A stretch of DNA of 64,000 nucleotides from positions 14,228,504 to 14,292,503 of the forward strand of contig AP025066.1 in assembly GCA_036186865.1 (NCBI GenBank). The letters run 5' to 3'. The first letter of the stretch is position 1. Every line of letters starts with the position of its first letter. Position numbers and translations under genes: made by a program. Under the pieces are notes generated by a model. The model saw nothing but the letters and a program-made list of their open reading frames with translations, did not search any database and had not been told where the DNA came from. This DNA is from Eustoma russellianum. Lineage: Eukaryota > Streptophyta > Magnoliopsida > Gentianales > Gentianaceae. Positions 21,529 through 32,539 of this stretch are shown piece after piece.

Positions 21529-24099
21529 TCTCAGAACTTTTGATGTTTGACTGACCTATACTTGTCTAAAAGGGTTGAAACTTGTGCCAAATTAACCCTA
21601 AAACGTTTATGTATGTTTCTGGAAATTTTTATAATTTTTGGAAATCGTTTGCTATTTTTCCGAACGTGAACAAAACGTATAAACAGTGCAGAAACTGAAA
21701 AGTAAATGCTGAAAGTAAATTGCACCAAGAATTTTATACTGGTTCGGTTATAAACAACCTACTCCAGTCTTCAAGGAACACCTTCCTTGGTTCACACTAA
21801 TCACACACACGCAGTACACCTTACCGCAGGGTTGATAGAGTTACACCTAACTCCAACCCTTTACAAACCTTGTATGTCGAGTATAATTCACACGAACACC
21901 ACCACCTCGCTAGGATGAAGATTGATCACACCTTGATCAATCTTTTACAAAGATGTATGAATGGTGGTTTCTATGAAGCCTATTCAAGAATGAAAGAAGT
22001 AAAATACAATAGGCTTTTTACAAGAGAAGAAGGAAAGAAAGTGTAGAAGAAAAGAGGCTTGGCACTTTGATCACTTTAGAATGCAAATCTTGGTGTTGTA
22101 TTTGTTTGTTCTCCTCTTCCTTCCTTATAGGTTGCAGCCGTCCCCTATAGCCTTCTCCCCCTCTTGAAAATTTCCTTTTGAGTGCTTGAGAGAGTGTAAG
22201 ACATCATGGTGACAATGCTTTGCTTACTTGGCATCACTCCATTGGACCATCATTTAGTCATTGCTTACTTGACACCTCTTGATTGGCTTAATGTTGTCAT
22301 CATTTGATGACATGGAAAATCTGAAATAATCACTTTAAACATGTGCCAATATCAATCATTAAGTCATACCATAATTCACAAATTCTCTCATCAAGTGCAA
22401 GACACAAAATATCCTTCCTTCCATCCTCAAAAAATCGGCCAGCACCTTTTTTTTTCAATGCTGAAATTTTCAGCATTTACAACATGGGATAAATTCAGAT
22501 TATTTGCCATTTTCCTTTGAATTTTTGTCATAAAAATAAATCAATTATATAAGATAAGTCTTGCTACCAAATGAAGAATGAACTTGGACACAAAGAGGGG
22601 TAGATTTTCGGCCAGCACACCCTTCACACATGCTGAAAAATTTCAGCATGTGTGATATGTAAAATATCACACTTAATTACCTTACATAATATTCAAATCA
22701 TTTCCATAACTCCTTCACTTAATCCTTTAATGAAAATTGACAAAATATGTTATCTTGATGATGAAGAATTCGGCCAAGGCAAGTGTAGTATGCTGAGATT
22801 TTCAGCATGTGACATAAGAGGGGTATATGTTGAATACTTACCTTTTGTAGCTTCTCTCTTTGATTTCTCAACATTGTATGATTGATCCTTGACCAATCAA
22901 CATGCCAACAAGGCTCCACATTTGCTCCAACTCAGCTGTAGTGACGTTTGAAAGTGTATATACATGTGCTGAAATTTATTTTTGCTAACTTTGTAAAATA
23001 GTGCACATTTAGTAATACACACATGTAATATTCCAATCAGCCCTTAATTTAATTTTCTAGAACACTTTAAGATGTATACTATATGTAGAAAGTGTCTAGA
23101 TATGTGTCACATGATGTTCAAGAAAAACGTTCCATGTTAAGTGCGTAGAAAACCGAATTTTCGATATTTATCGATTACCTGATTTTTCTCTAATTTAAAT
23201 TCCAACTTTTGCACATGATATATATATTATGTTATACATAATATATATAATATATACTTTGAATTTCAGCACTTGGCTGATTTAAAGTGGTACCATAGAC
23301 ATGTGACAAAATTAAAATTGGAATCTTCACATTTTGGCCTAAATGTGGGGTGATTTGTGTGTGCCAACATGGAAAGTATTTTTGGCTAATCACACCATGT
23401 GTAGCACGAAATTTTCATCAATTTTTGATGTATATGGGCTGGCCATTTAATTATGGCAAGTACGTGACACGTTGGCGAAGTCTCGGTATTCGCCCGATAC
23501 GACAAATTTCGGTTTAGAACCTTTTATCGTGTCGTATTTAATTTGTCATCACCATATCTTATATCATATGATATAAGACCTGAATATACTCATAAATATG
23601 AGTTAAGTATAGTGGTGTGACGTTAACGTACGTACGTAAGATATATAACGTGTCGGTAGTACGTTGGAATACATGTGTATGTGCCTTTTAAAAAAATCTG
23701 AAAATATAGTATATATATGTATAAAAGGCGTGTGGAATGAATGTGGGGACGAGGAGGAGACTTTCCTTCCATAGCCATGTTGCCTTTGTGCCTCTTCCAA
23801 ATGCATCTTCCTTTAATGAACTACTTAGTTTATTAAACTAAGTACTTCACTTAATGAACTACTTTAGTTCATTAATTGTGGCACCTGAAAATAGTATAAA
23901 CTCAACAAATGTTCGCCATATGATGTAAGCTTTAATGCTTCATGGCTCGTTAGTACGGTAACATAATATATAAGCTAAATAAGGCAAGTTATCATGCATA
24001 CATATACACTTGTGTATATATATACTCAACGTTTATATAGATATATATATATATTCAAATTTCTTATTTTGAAATCACTCAAACCCTCTTATTTCTACA
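21442..24099 (-). repeat. Copia II 3' LTR, outer end deleted
   Basis: 2658 bp collinear with 29883-32539. By eye I count roughly 14 single-base differences over the whole length. It contains the TGCTGAAA-TTTCAGCA palindromes at about 22458-22476, 22627-22652 and 22790-22809. The inner end TTTCTACA at 24099 abuts the polypurine tract. Confidence 0.95.
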
Positions 24100-24365
24100 A
24101 TCTCCCCCTTTTGATTATTTTCAAAATAACTAGTGTACATGATTTAAGTGTTATCTCTCCCCCTTGAATTATGCACAGATTTGAAATTTGAATTTCGAAT
24201 TTCAAATCCGGCTCCCCCTTGATTCATGCAATTAGGATCAATCAGTGATCTCTCTCCCCCTTAAATCTCTCTCCCCCTTAAATCATGCTTCTCTCTCCCC
24301 CTTTATTTTGGAAAGTTAATCAAAAGATTCCTGTCAAAAAGGAAAGTAAATCAAATAATATCGCA
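24100..24365 (-). other. Copia II 3' untranslated region with tandem polypurine tracts
   Basis: On the minus strand, AAAAGGGGGAGAT (24112-24100) abuts the 3' LTR. At least five more AAGGGGGAGAG-type tracts follow between 24150 and 24305, some nearly tandem. This matches the multi-tract arrangement reported for Sireviruses. Confidence 0.8.
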
Positions 24366-27300
24366 TTAAATCACATCAACAGGAATCATGCCTAATTTAG
24401 AACGAAGAGATTCAAATGTGGCTTGATTTAAGGCCTTTGTAAATATATCCGCTACTTGTGATTCTGTGCGTACGTGATCTATGACAATATTACCATTGTT
24501 AACGTGATCACGAAGAAAATGATAGCGAACTTCTATATGCTTAGCCTTAGAGTGTAATACGGGGTTTTTAGACAAATTTATTGCACTCATACTATCACAA
24601 TATATAGGAATTTTATTTACGGTAATTCCAAAGTCCGAAAGTTGTTGTTTTATCCACAACAACTGTGTGCAACAAAGGCTAAGAGCCATATATTCAGCCT
24701 CAGTAGTGGACAAAGCAACACTTGCTTGCTTTTTGGAAAACCATGAAATAAGGGAATTTCCTATAAATTGGCAAGTTCCGCTCGTGCTTTTTCTATCTAT
24801 CTTGCAGCCACCATAATCTGCATCAGTGTAAGCATGTAAGTCGAATGTAGAGTCCTTATCATACCAAATACCTAAGGTGGGCGTGTGCTTAATATAACGG
24901 AATATTCTTTTTACCGCATTTAAGTGTGACACCTTAGGTTGACTTTGAAAACGAGCACACATGCATACGCTAAACATAATATCAGGCCTACTAGCAGTTA
25001 AATATAGTAAAGAACCTATCATAGATCGATATAATCCATTATCAACGTCTTTACCATGTTCGTCTTTGTCTAATTTAGTAGTAACACTCATAGGCGTGGG
25101 GGATGGTTTCAGATTTTCAAAACTAAACTTCTTGATCATGTCATTTACGTACTTAGCTTGGCTTATATGAATTCCTTTACTCGTTTGCTTAATCTGCAAG
25201 CCAAGAAAATAATTAAGTTCACCAACCATAGACATTTCAAATTCAGCTTTCATACAATTTTCAAAATCTCTAACGAGTCTATGTGAGGTAGATCCGAAAA
25301 TAATGTCATCTACGTAGATTTGAATAATAATTAAATCTGATTTTTCTTGTTTCAAAAATAGTGTACTATCTATAGTACCACGTTTAAAATTATTTTCTAA
25401 AAGGAAAGTAGCAAAACGATCATACCATGCTCTCGGCGCTTGCTTTAGGCCATATAGTGCCTTCTTTAGTTTGTACACGTGATCTGGATGTTTCAAATCT
25501 TCAAAACCGGGTGGTTGCTTCACGTATACTTCTTCTTGTATAAATCCGTGTAGAAAAGCACTTTTGACGTCCATTTGATATAATTTAAAATCTTTCAAGC
25601 AAGCAATAGCAAGTAAGAGTCGTATAGCTTCTAAACGTGCTACGGGTGCAAATGTTTCATCGTAGTCTATTCCTTCTTCTTGATTATATCCTTGAGCTAC
25701 GAGTCTTGCTTTATTTCTAACGACCTTTCCTTCTTCATTCATTTTGTTCCTAAATACCCACTTTGTGTCTATTATTGTCTTATCTTGTGGTCGTGGCACT
25801 AAATCCCATACATCATTTCTAACGAATTGATTAAGTTCGTCATGCATAGCATCAATCCAAGATGAATCACTCAAAGCATCATGCACATTTTTGGGCTCAA
25901 TTTCAGAAATCATAGCATGAAATTCATTTATTTCATCCGAAGTGATTCTTCTACGTGGTCGCACACCGTGAGTAATGTCGCCTATGATGAGATCTTGTGG
26001 GTGATCTCTATGCCATCTTGGTTGATTATTTTCTAAGTTATCATGCATTTCTATATGATCATGCATTTCTAGTGTCTCATTCATCTCATGCATATCAAAA
26101 GAATCATTATCTTCATCCAAAACGGGTTTCAATTCAAAATCATTGTCATATTCCTTATCTTTATCAATCTCTCCAAATTCATTGAATTTAACATGAATAG
26201 ATTCTATGATTTGTCTAGTGAGAGGATCATAACATCTATACGCTTTTGAATTTATGGAATACCCAACAAAAATGCACTCAATTGATTTGGATTCAAATTT
26301 ATCTAAATTATCTTTTGTATTCAAGACAAAGCATTTGCATCCAAATACACGAAAATAATCAATCTTAGGCATGCGATCATTCAAAATTTCGTAAGGCGTC
26401 TTGTTTATTTTCTTTCTTATAGATAGGCGATTTACAATGTAGCATGCACAATTTACGGCTTCCGCCCACAGAAATCTAGGCAATTTATTTTCGCAAAGCA
26501 TGGTTCTAGCAATTTCTTGTAGTGTGCGATTCTTTCTTTCTACTACTCCATTTAATTGTGGAGTTCTAGGTGGCGAAAACTCATGTTTAATTCCTTTTTC
26601 TTCACAAAACGAAATCATTTCTTTATTTTTAAACTCACCGCCTCTATCGCTTCTTATTCTTTTCACATTTACGCCGTATTGATTTTCAAGTTGTTTAATT
26701 AATTTAGCGATTTCTACGGTGCTATCATCCTTATGTGCAAGAAATAAAGTCCAAGTATAGCGAGAAAAGTCATCAACAATCACACATGTATAGTGACGCC
26801 CACCAAGGCTTGTAGTGCGACTAGGACCAAACAAATCGATATGCAATAGTTCTAGTATTCTAGTCGTGCTTATCTCATTTTTAGGCTTAAGTGACTCACG
26901 TGTTTGTTTGCCTTTTATGCAAGATTCACACAACTGAAAGTTGTCTAAATCAAGCGTATGCAATCCCCGTACTAGGTTCTTTCGTTGCAATTTTTCTAGT
27001 GTAGAAATACCTATGTGTCCTAAACGCCTATGCCACAAATTCACATTGGGTTCATTTGACATAAAACATTTAACTTTAGCGTCTACTACATCATCCATAG
27101 ATAGCGTAAAGATATTTCCTTCTCGTTTTCCTTTTAAAACGGTTTCTCCATTTTTATTTATTATATTGCAGTAAGGGTGAGTAAAACAAACATTGAAACC
27201 ATTGTCAACAAATTGAGAAATACTAAGAAGATTGTAAGATAAGTTGCTTACCAAAAACACGTTGGAGATTTGAAGTGTATTCGGATTGCCAATCGTACCT

Positions 27301-27425
27301 TTTCCGATGATCTTGCCTTCATTGTTGCCTCCAAAGGTCACGGATCCGCCTTTTGTGACCTTCTTTAATTTGGAGAACAGGCTCGGGTCACCCGTCATGT
27401 GCCTCGAGCAACCACTGTCAAGGAA
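24366..27425 (-). CDS. pol: Copia II Pol (protease, integrase, RT, RNase H)
   Basis: One uninterrupted frame of just over 1000 codons, open from 27425; the first ATG is at 27398, inside the protease motif. In order: protease LDSGCSRHMTGD, with an intact Asp-Ser-Gly; integrase zinc finger HRRLGHIG and CESC; integrase core with HIDLFG, SDRGGEF and NGVVERKNR, all three acidic residues present; reverse transcriptase with KWVFRNKM, MDVKSAFLHG and YVDDIIFG; RNase H with TDADYGGC, STTEAEYMAL, CDSMSA and VADIFTKAL. A TAG at 27428-27426, one codon before FLDSGC, separates it from upstream sequence and probably replaced a Trp codon. It lies in the +1 frame relative to gag. Apart from that stop it looks catalytically complete. 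Confidence 0.9.
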   Translation of the reverse strand, partial: FLDSGCSRHMTGDPSLFSKLKKVTKGGSVTFGGNNEGKIIGKGTIGNPNTLQISNVFLVSNLSYNLLSISQFVDNGFNVCFTHPYCNIINKNGETVLKGKREGNIFTLSMDDVVDAKVKCFMSNEPNVNLWHRRLGHIGISTLEKLQRKNLVRGLHTLDLDNFQLCESCIKGKQTRESLKPKNEISTTRILELLHIDLFGPSRTTSLGGRHYTCVIVDDFSRYTWTLFLAHKDDSTVEIAKLIKQLENQYGVNVKRIRSDRGGEFKNKEMISFCEEKGIKHEFSPPRTPQLNGVVERKNRTLQEIARTMLCENKLPRFLWAEAVNCACYIVNRLSIRKKINKTPYEILNDRMPKIDYFRVFGCKCFVLNTKDNLDKFESKSIECIFVGYSINSKAYRCYDPLTRQIIESIHVKFNEFGEIDKDKEYDNDFELKPVLDEDNDSFDMHEMNETLEMHDHIEMHDNLENNQPRWHRDHPQDLIIGDITHGVRPRRRITSDEINEFHAMISEIEPKNVHDALSDSSWIDAMHDELNQFVRNDVWDLVPRPQDKTIIDTKWVFRNKMNEEGKVVRNKARLVAQGYNQEEGIDYDETFAPVARLEAIRLLLAIACLKDFKLYQMDVKSAFLHGFIQEEVYVKQPPGFEDLKHPDHVYKLKKALYGLKQAPRAWYDRFATFLLENNFKRGTIDSTLFLKQEKSDLIIIQIYVDDIIFGSTSHRLVRDFENCMKAEFEMSMVGELNYFLGLQIKQTSKGIHISQAKYVNDMIKKFSFENLKPSPTPMSVTTKLDKDEHGKDVDNGLYRSMIGSLLYLTASRPDIMFSVCMCARFQSQPKVSHLNAVKRIFRYIKHTPTLGIWYDKDSTFDLHAYTDADYGGCKIDRKSTSGTCQFIGNSLISWFSKKQASVALSTTEAEYMALSLCCTQLLWIKQQLSDFGITVNKIPIYCDSMSAINLSKNPVLHSKAKHIEVRYHFLRDHVNNGNIVIDHVRTESQVADIFTKALNQATFESLRSKLGMIPVDVI

Positions 27426-27461
27426 CTACTTTATTGATGTGTCTTTCGATGACTGGTCTCC

Positions 27462-27477
27462 CTGCAATGTGAAAAGG
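27462..27477 (-). other. Splice-acceptor-like sequence between Copia II gag and pol
   Basis: On the minus strand CCTTTTCACATTGCAG lies between the gag stop and the pol frame. Copia I has TTTTGTTTTGTAG (6241-6253) at the same place. This is suggestive only. Confidence 0.3.
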
Positions 27478-27522
27478 TGATTTAGGTACCCTTTTAATTT
27501 TGGGTCCTTTCGAGTTAGTTAA

Positions 27523-29433
27523 TCACCTTTTGGTAAAGGTACCTTTCGGTACCCATACTTGGGTGATCCTTCTCGGTCTATCAAATGGCAAGAATGAAGG
27601 TGCGATATAATATACATGTGGTGCATGTACTTTGGGTCTTTGCCTAAGGACTCCTCTATACTCATTGAATGAAGGACGCTTTTGATATGTCATTGTGTGC
27701 GTGTGCGTAGTGCGTGGATGATATGTATTTCGTGTATGCATTGTTCTTTTCTTCTCATATCTATATGGTACAACGTTATATTTCACATGATATGAGGGAG
27801 TGGGGCGTGTGGAAGGGGGTGCTTTTTGCGTCATCTTAGACGCCACTTTATGCTTAGGGGTGTCTACTTTCTTAGACACAACAAACTTGGTTGGTTTGGT
27901 TGATACTTCGTTAGTATCATCGTATCCCAATCCAGTTTTGTCACTGTCATGCTTTTGCGATAATATGATGCGATGCAGCATGTTTGACCCTGTATCGAAT
28001 TGTTTCATCATTTTCTCTAAGTCTGTATTCCTTGATTTCAAATTTGAAATCTCGGATTTCATTTCATTATTTTGAGAAGTCAATGATGAGATTTCGGTTT
28101 TTAATGCAGTGATGACACATGAAGACTCTTTCTTTGAATCGCTTAATTGAGCGACAAGATTCTCGTTAGAAGATTCTAATAGTTTCTTGTCTTCAATTAA
28201 ACGTTTCTTTTCTTTTGCGAGAGTCTTAGTAAATTTATGTAATCCAAGATACTGACTAAAAAGATCATCATAAGAAGGTTCAGAGTCAGAGTCAGAATCG
28301 GATGATACCTCATTAGACGCCTTTGAAGCGAAGCAAACTTGAGCGGTCTCCTCTTCGGTCTTAGTTTCAGAGTCTGATGAGTCACTCCATGTGGAGGCCT
28401 TTAGTGCACGTTTCCTTTGTTTAGGATCTGAGATGGGTCTATTTTTGTTCCGCTCCTTGTCAGGGTACTTATTAGTTTGCTTTTCTTTGTTAGGGCAGTC
28501 ATATGATAAGTGTCCGAGTTTGCCGCATTCATAACATTTAATGTCCTTATCATTTGACTTGTTTTTGTTTCTCTTAGATGTAGTCCCCTTGTTTTTATTT
28601 TTAAATGATTTTCTCATGAATCTTCTTAGTCCTTTAGCCAATAGAATTAAGTCATCATTATCCGATTCGGAATCACTGTCATCTACGTGATCGGAGGGAG
28701 GGGAGACGTATTCATTTGATTTAAAAGCAATTGTCTTACCTTGTTTGGTTGATTCCGATTTCCGAATAATAAGTTTGTTTTCATAAACTTTGAGTGAACC
28801 AATGAGTTCTTCCATTTTTATTGATTTAGTCTCCTTGCTTTCTTCTATAGCAGTCACTTTAGGATCCCATTCCGAAGGAAGGCTCAGTAGGACTTTCTGT
28901 ACCTTTTCCTGCGTAGTAAAAGCCTTACCAAGAGACTCAAGAGAGTTATAGATGTTAGTCAAACGAAGATCCATATCTACAATTGACTCATTAGGCAACA
29001 ACTTAAAAGACTCAAGAGTAGACATGAGCATATTAATTTTAGACTCTTTTACTTGACTTGTGCCTTCGTGTTTCATTTCTAAGATTCTCCACATTTCTTG
29101 TGCACTCGAACAATTTGACACATAACTAGACTCACTTTTACTCAATCCGTTTAAAAGCAATTGCATAGCCCTAGCATTCATACTAAGCTTCTTTTTATCA
29201 TCACTCGTATATTCTTGTCTAGTTTTAATAACTTCTAAAGTAACTCCGTCTACAGTGGACACATTAGATGGGACATATGGACCATCTTCAATTATTGACC
29301 AAAGATCTATATCTATAGCCATAAGAAAAAGTTTCATCCTAAGTTTCCATTGAATAAAAGACTCACCGTCAAAAAGTGGAGGCCTTTGGCTCGACATACC
29401 TTCTTGTTCGGTTTTGAGATTTGTGGATGCCAT
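27523..29433 (-). CDS. gag: Copia II Gag
   Basis: Intact 636-codon frame with its ATG about 40 bp after the primer binding site. The N-terminal 220 residues carry the Copia Gag fold landmarks FIQWKLRMKLFL, HEGTSQVKESK, LPSEWDPKVTAIEESK and LIGSL. One zinc knuckle, CYECGKLGHLSYDC, lies near residue 298. It is followed by acidic Ser/Asp-rich stretches, a coiled coil of about 120 residues (EISSLTSQNNEMKSEISNLK) and a basic C-terminus. The frame ends in TGA just before pol. It would form cytoplasmic particles that package the RNA. The long coiled coil is larger than in most Copia Gags. Confidence 0.9.
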   Translation of the reverse strand: MASTNLKTEQEGMSSQRPPLFDGESFIQWKLRMKLFLMAIDIDLWSIIEDGPYVPSNVSTVDGVTLEVIKTRQEYTSDDKKKLSMNARAMQLLLNGLSKSESSYVSNCSSAQEMWRILEMKHEGTSQVKESKINMLMSTLESFKLLPNESIVDMDLRLTNIYNSLESLGKAFTTQEKVQKVLLSLPSEWDPKVTAIEESKETKSIKMEELIGSLKVYENKLIIRKSESTKQGKTIAFKSNEYVSPPSDHVDDSDSESDNDDLILLAKGLRRFMRKSFKNKNKGTTSKRNKNKSNDKDIKCYECGKLGHLSYDCPNKEKQTNKYPDKERNKNRPISDPKQRKRALKASTWSDSSDSETKTEEETAQVCFASKASNEVSSDSDSDSEPSYDDLFSQYLGLHKFTKTLAKEKKRLIEDKKLLESSNENLVAQLSDSKKESSCVITALKTEISSLTSQNNEMKSEISNLKSRNTDLEKMMKQFDTGSNMLHRIILSQKHDSDKTGLGYDDTNEVSTKPTKFVVSKKVDTPKHKVASKMTQKAPPSTRPTPSYHVKYNVVPYRYEKKRTMHTRNTYHPRTTHTHTMTYQKRPSFNEYRGVLRQRPKVHAPHVYYIAPSFLPFDRPRRITQVWVPKGTFTKR

Positions 29434-29473
29434 CTCACTGAATCGTTGGATTCCTTGTAGTGAGTATTCCTGC

Positions 29474-29485
29474 GCTCTGATACCA
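29474..29485 (-). other. Copia II primer binding site
   Basis: Minus-strand TGGTATCAGAGC, two bases after the LTR end at 29488. Confidence 0.9.
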
Positions 29486-29487
29486 CT

Positions 29488-32400
29488 TGTAGGATCTGCA
29501 AGGCACCACTAGAAGGGGGGGAGGTTGAATAGATGGTGCGGAAAGTGTGCTTTTTAAAATTTCTTTAAACTTGAACAATTCAAGTTCTGAAAACAGATTC
29601 TGTTTTCAGGACCTGTTTTAAAACGTTTTTAAAACCAGGTTAGAGGTCTCCAAAAATTATGAAATTTTGAGAGAACTTAGCCTCAGATGTTATGAGGGTC
29701 CCCTAAAAATTTCAAATCAAAATTCAATCTTTAACCCCTTCAAAAACCGTTGGCACTCAGATTGTGCAAATCTGCCAGAAACGGTAGATGGTTTTGAAAA
29801 ATTAATTCCTATTTGTGTGAATGTCCAAATGATCTGAAAATTTGACCAATAACTCCTCACACACTATATTGAAATGGGTTGAAACAGTTTTTGAAAATTC
29901 TTTTGGGAAGTAGGTCAAATACCACCAAAGTCTCAACCTTTGCAAGTCTGAAAATCAGACTGCACTAGTCTCAGAACTTTTGATGTTTGACTGACCTATA
30001 CTTGTCCAAAAGGGTTGAAACTTGTGCCAAATTAACCCTAAAACGTTTATGTATGTTTCTGGAAATTTTTATAATTTTTGGAAATCGTTTGCTATTTTTC
30101 CGAACGTGAACAAAACGTATAAATAGTGCAGAAACAGAAAAATAAATGCTGAAAGTAAATTGCACCAAGAATTTTATACTGGTTCGGTTATAAACAACCT
30201 ACTCCAGTCTTCAAGGAACACCTTCCTTGGTTCACACTAATCACACACACGCAGTACACCTTACCGCAGGGTTGATAGAGTTACACCTAACTCCAACCCT
30301 TTACAAACCTTGTATGTCGAGTATAATTCACACGAACACCACCACCTCGCTAGGATGAAGATTGATCACACCTTGATCAATCTTTTACAAAGATGTATGA
30401 ATGGTGGTTTCTATGAAGCCTATTCAAGAATGAAAGAAGTAAAATACAATAGGCTTTTTACAAGAGAAGAAGGAAAGAAAGTGTAGAAGAAAAGAGGCTT
30501 GGCACTTTGATCACTTTAGAATGCAAATCTTGGTGTTGTATTTGTTTGTTCTCCTCTTCCTTCCTTATAGGTTGCAGCCGTCCCCTATAGCCTTCTCCCC
30601 CTCTTGAAAATTTCCTTTTGAGTGCTTGAGAGAGTGTAAGACATCATGGTGACAATGCTTTGCTTACTTGGCATCACTCCATTGGACCACCATTTAGTCA
30701 TTGCTTACTTGGCACCTCTTGATTGGCTTAATGTTGTCATCATTTGATGACATGGAAAATCTGAAATAATCACTTTAAACATGTGCCAATATCAATCATT
30801 AAGTCATACCATAATTCACAAATTCTCTCATCAAGTGCAAGACACAAAATATCCTTCCTTCCATCCTCAAAAAATCGGCCAGCACCTTTTTTTTTCAATG
30901 CTGAAATTTTCAGCATTTACAACATGGGATAAATTCAGATTATTTGCCATTTTCCTTTGAATTTTTGTCATAAAAATAAATCAATTATATAAGGTAAGTC
31001 TTGCTACCAAATGAAGAATGAACTTGGACACAAAGAGGGGTAGATTTTCGGCCAGCACACCCTTCACACATGCTGAAAAATTTCAGCATGTGTGATATGT
31101 AAAATATCACACTTAATTACCTTACATAATATTCAAATCATTTCCATAACTCCTTCACTTAATCCTTTAATGAAAATTGACAAAATATGTTATCTTGATG
31201 ATGAAGAATTCGGCCAAGGCAAGTGTAGTATGCTGAGATTTTCAGCATGTGACATAAGAGAGGTATATGTTGAATACTTACCTTTTGTAGCTTCTCTCTT
31301 TGATTTCTCAACGTTGTATGATTGATCCTTGACCAATCAACATGCCAACAAGGCTCCACATTTGCTCCAACTCAGCTGTAGTGACGTTTGAAAGTGTATA
31401 TACATGTGCTGAAATTTATTTTTGCTAACTTTGTAAAATAGTGCACATTTAGTAATACACACATGTAATATTCCAATCAGCCCTTAATTTAATTTTCTAG
31501 AACACTTTAAGATGTATACTATATGTAGAAAGTGTCTAGATATGTGTCACATGATGTTCAAGAAAAACGTTCCATGTTAAGTGCGTAGAAAACCGAATTT
31601 TCGATATTTATCGATTACCCGATTTTTCTCTAATTTAAATTCCAACTTTTGCACATGATATATATATTATGTTATACATAATATATATAATATATACTTT
31701 GAATTTCAGCACTTGGCTGATTTAAAGTGGTACCATAGACATGTGACAAAATTAAAATTGGAATCTTCACATTTTGGCCTAAATGTGGGGTGATTTGTGT
31801 GTGCCAACATGGAAAGTATTTTTGGCTAATCACACCATGTGTAGCACGAAATTTTCATCAATTTTTGATGTATATGGGCTGGCCATTTAATTATGGCAAG
31901 TACGTGACACGTTGGCGAAGTTTCGGTATTCGCCCGATACGACAAATTTCGGTTTAGAACCTTTTATCGTGTCGTATTTAATTTGTCATCACCATATCTT
32001 ATATCATATGATATAAGACCTGAATATACTCATAAATATGAGTTAAGTATAGTGGTGTGACGTTAACGTACGTACGTAAGATATATAACGTGTCGGTAGT
32101 ACGTTGGAATACATGTGTATGTGCCTTTTAAAAAAATCTGAAAATATAGTATATATATGTATAAAAGGCGTGTGGAATGAATGTGGGGAGGAGGAGGAGA
32201 CTTTCCTTCCATAGCCATGTTGCCTTTGTGCCTCTTCCAAATGCATCTTCCTTTAATGAACTACTTAGTTTATTAAACTAAGTACTTCACTTAATGAACT
32301 ACTTTAGTTCATTAATTGTGGCACCTGAAAATAGTATAAACTCAACAAATGTTCGCCATATGATGTAAGCTTTAATGCTTCATGGCTCGTTAGTACGGCA

Positions 32401-32539
32401 ACATAATATATAAGCTAAATAAGGCAAGTTATCATGCATACATGTACACTTGTGTATATATATACTCAACGTTTATATAGATATATATATATATTCAAAT
32501 TTCTTATTTTGAAATCACTCAAACCCTCTTATTTCTACA
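29488..32539 (-). repeat. Copia II 5' LTR (3052 bp)
   Basis: Complete LTR, TGTAGAAATAAG...GATCCTACA on the minus strand. About 3 kb is unusually long for a Copia LTR. It carries inverted repeats TGCTGAAATTTTCAGCA at about 30898-30916, 31067-31092 and 31230-31249. Related LTR sequence lies at 18180-19062 and 37500-38525. Confidence 0.95.

Larger units (their letters stand above)
21442..32539 (-). mobile_element. Copia II: young Ty1/Copia element with ~3-kb LTRs
   Basis: Minus-strand element: 5' LTR 32539-29488, primer site, gag, pol (integrase before RT), repeated polypurine tracts, 3' LTR 24099-21442. It is inserted in the pol of CRM-like element B: protease-linker sequence lies to the left and RT to the right. 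About 395 bp of the outer 3' LTR and roughly 420 bp of B are missing at the left junction, best explained by one deletion, so no target duplication can be seen. Long open gag and pol and near-identical LTRs mark it as the most recent insertion in the window. Confidence 0.9.
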
